Part shown: one piece after another, positions 62,415-64,000 of the stretch | Numbering within the stretch: the first letter of the stretch is position 1 | Layout of the letters: each line of letters starts with the position of its first letter | Assembly (NCBI GenBank): GCA_003993805.1 | Contig: RSEF01000003.1 | Coordinates: 61,975,531 to 62,039,530 of the forward strand | DNA from: Himantopus leucocephalus | Lineage: Eukaryota > Chordata > Aves > Charadriiformes > Recurvirostridae | Direction of reading: 5' to 3' | Length of the DNA stretch: 64,000 bases | Position numbers and translations under genes: made by a program | The notes under the pieces: model-generated | Told to the model about the DNA's origin: nothing | The model's database searches: none | Seen by the model: the letters and a program-made list of their open reading frames with translations, nothing else

Positions 62415-62765
62415 GGCTGACCTCTCGCATAATACAGGTCATAGAATAATTTACCTTGGTATTTTACATCAGGTCCAGCAAGCTATGGCAGAACTACAGC
62501 ATATATTTTAGACATCTGTCTCAATTTAAAGGTGTCAAGTGGCTAAATGATTCACTTTGTCTTTAGGTAAGTAGTTCCAGAAGTTGATTTTATTCACTTT
62601 TCAAAAACTGTGCCTTATTTCTAGCTTGAATTGCTTTAGTTTCAGCTCCTAGACACAGATCTTCCTATGCTCTTACCTGATAAGGAGCCCATCACTATTA
62701 TAGACGTGTTTCCCAGGCAAGCATTTGTAGATCCTACTCAGTTGAAGTCTCAATTTTCTATACTC
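62415..62765 (-). mobile_element. Ancient CR1-like LINE fragment, 3' part
   Basis: In reverse orientation it follows the amniote CR1 3' region. GGCTGACCTCTCGCATAATA (62415) and CAGGTCATAGAATAATTTAC are followed by TTTAAAGGTGTCAAGTGGCT (about 62525) and AGTAGTTCCAGAAGTTGATT (about 62571). AACTGTGCCTTATTTCTAGC and TTGAATTGCTTTAGTTTCAG (about 62606-62645) come next, then GATAAGGAGCCCATCACTAT (about 62680) and GGCAAGCATTTGTAGATCCT. The landmarks and spacing agree well with a CR1 type I know from turtles, so this insertion is probably much older than the bird-specific copies. Confidence 0.75.
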
Positions 62766-64000
62766 TGGCCTTCAAGCGTCAATTACAATTATTTAAAAAC
62801 AAACTGATTAAGTTAGTTAGGGGGATATTCACACTTACAACAGATTAAGACACAAACAGCTAGGAAATGTTTGTTAACTAGCAAAACCCCAAGTATACAG
62901 AGGAGAATGAAAGAACTCCAGAGCTATTTTAGAAATGTCCTTTCTTGCTGTCTGCATCCTGATCCTGAAATAGGACTGGACTTGTTCAGCTAACTGCTGC
63001 CTGTAACGATTTCTGGTTATGTCCCGTTCAAGTTCTACAGCCATGCACAGCTTGGCTTTATTTTCATTCATTGTCTTCTTAGAGATAATCCTTTTTTATC
63101 CATTCTAGCATTCTAGCATTTGCATTGCTAGAATATTTAATTTATCTTTGATGAAACTGAGAGGGTCAAAAGATGAGCCTGGGTAAGAGAGCACAGTTCT
63201 ACTAATACCAACTTGATTAAGCCAGCTGTAAATCTGGACCAAACTGGGTCTCAGCTTGACAACTGTTTAATGCAGTCAATCCATGAACGCAGAGTCTTCC
63301 TGATTTTCAGCTATTTATCTGTGACAGGGAAAAGACAGCTGACAAGCTCAGCATGAATGTGTTGGCTGCAGGATAAATGAATCATATCTGTCTCTAAAAT
63401 TGTAGATGTTTCTTATTGCAAACCGTTTATCGACAAATTTTATCACAAATAAGCACCACTTTTCAGCCGAAACCCATACCTGCCATAGTATATGTTGTCA
63501 TTATGCAGAGATAGAGCATCCAGTGCTGATCAAATGTAACCATGCAGGAATACATTATTCCAACCCTGCCCTGTTAAATGGATTTTCTTTCCTACACTGG
63601 CCATGGGTGTAGACAAAATTATGAATTTCATAAATAAAGGTACATTTCCTGCAGAGAAAGGCAGAAGACTGTATTTTTGCATGTCTGGATCACTTCTTCC
63701 TGTGAACAGGCACATCTTCAGTATTTAGAAAAAATAAAAGCTCTCTGCATATCAGCTGTAGATAATGCTGTACTGTTATGGAAAAGATAACAAGGCATAA
63801 AACCCTCACTTCTTCTGGAAAACACTGCGCATTTTGAACGTGGTTAGTCATGAACCAGCACAGAGCATTAATGTGTATTTTCCCTCCCTGACTGCTTTGA
63901 GGCACTGCTTGGAAAAAATGATGATAAACCAGATTAGAACTGTGAAATCACATTACCACTTTTATATGCTGTCGTTGCTTTGGTGGATGAATAGCTATGA
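62766..64000. other. Unique DNA to the right edge, no gene seen
   Basis: Open frames are under 75 codons. ATTCTAGC occurs twice in tandem near 63104-63119. Nothing else recognised. Confidence 0.5.

Overview
This is vertebrate, almost certainly avian, nuclear DNA. It is AT-rich, CpG-poor and has no operon-like gene packing. The best lineage marker is the CR1 family of LINE retrotransposons. The left edge (1-545) is a degraded CR1 reverse-transcriptase segment of the bird type. The junction at 38674-38868 carries the standard bird CR1 3' end. Older CR1-like fragments lie at 18200-19440, 35945-36430, 39930-41360 and 62415-62765, all in reverse orientation. A MIR-like SINE remnant (24172-24320) and several short palindromic repeats of a type I remember from turtles, crocodiles and birds fit an amniote background. 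I cannot name the species.

I recognise no protein-coding gene, tRNA, rRNA or CRISPR array. The open frames present are short (the longest about 190 codons, in a GC-rich island), lack recognisable domains and look like chance. Two short stretches, 26413-26465 and 34582-34649, have credible splice acceptor and donor signals around open frames. The second also holds an ATG in strong Kozak context. They are the only candidate exons I would raise, both at low confidence. The window reads as a gene desert or the interior of a very long intron.

Layout: 1-545 CR1; 546-9.2 kb unique AT-rich DNA with a purine-rich triplet repeat (2416-2479) and a 26-bp sequence copied from 2790 to 4634 and inserted between 13-bp direct repeats; 9.25-9.45 kb a possible tRNA-derived SINE; 10.9 kb a CA/CG Z-DNA-prone tract; 18.2-19.4 kb old CR1; 21.7-22.3 kb a GC-rich island with a G-quadruplex motif and a decayed minisatellite; 24.2 kb MIR-like SINE; 26.9-31.1 kb three palindromic repeats and a homeodomain/POU-site-rich stretch; 35.9-41.5 kb three CR1 fragments, one split by a 100-N assembly gap, then a second Z-DNA-prone tract; 45.7-46.0 kb two palindromic repeats; 46-64 kb mostly unique DNA with a 12-bp-arm hairpin (53593), a POU-like 16-bp palindrome (57434), a perfect 20-bp palindrome (62357) and a last CR1 fragment.

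I found no new biological system. The observations most worth checking are the templated insertion at 4619-4671, the palindromic repeat family, the candidate exon at 34582 and the possible regulatory elements. All family names were assigned from memory of consensus sequences, not from a search.
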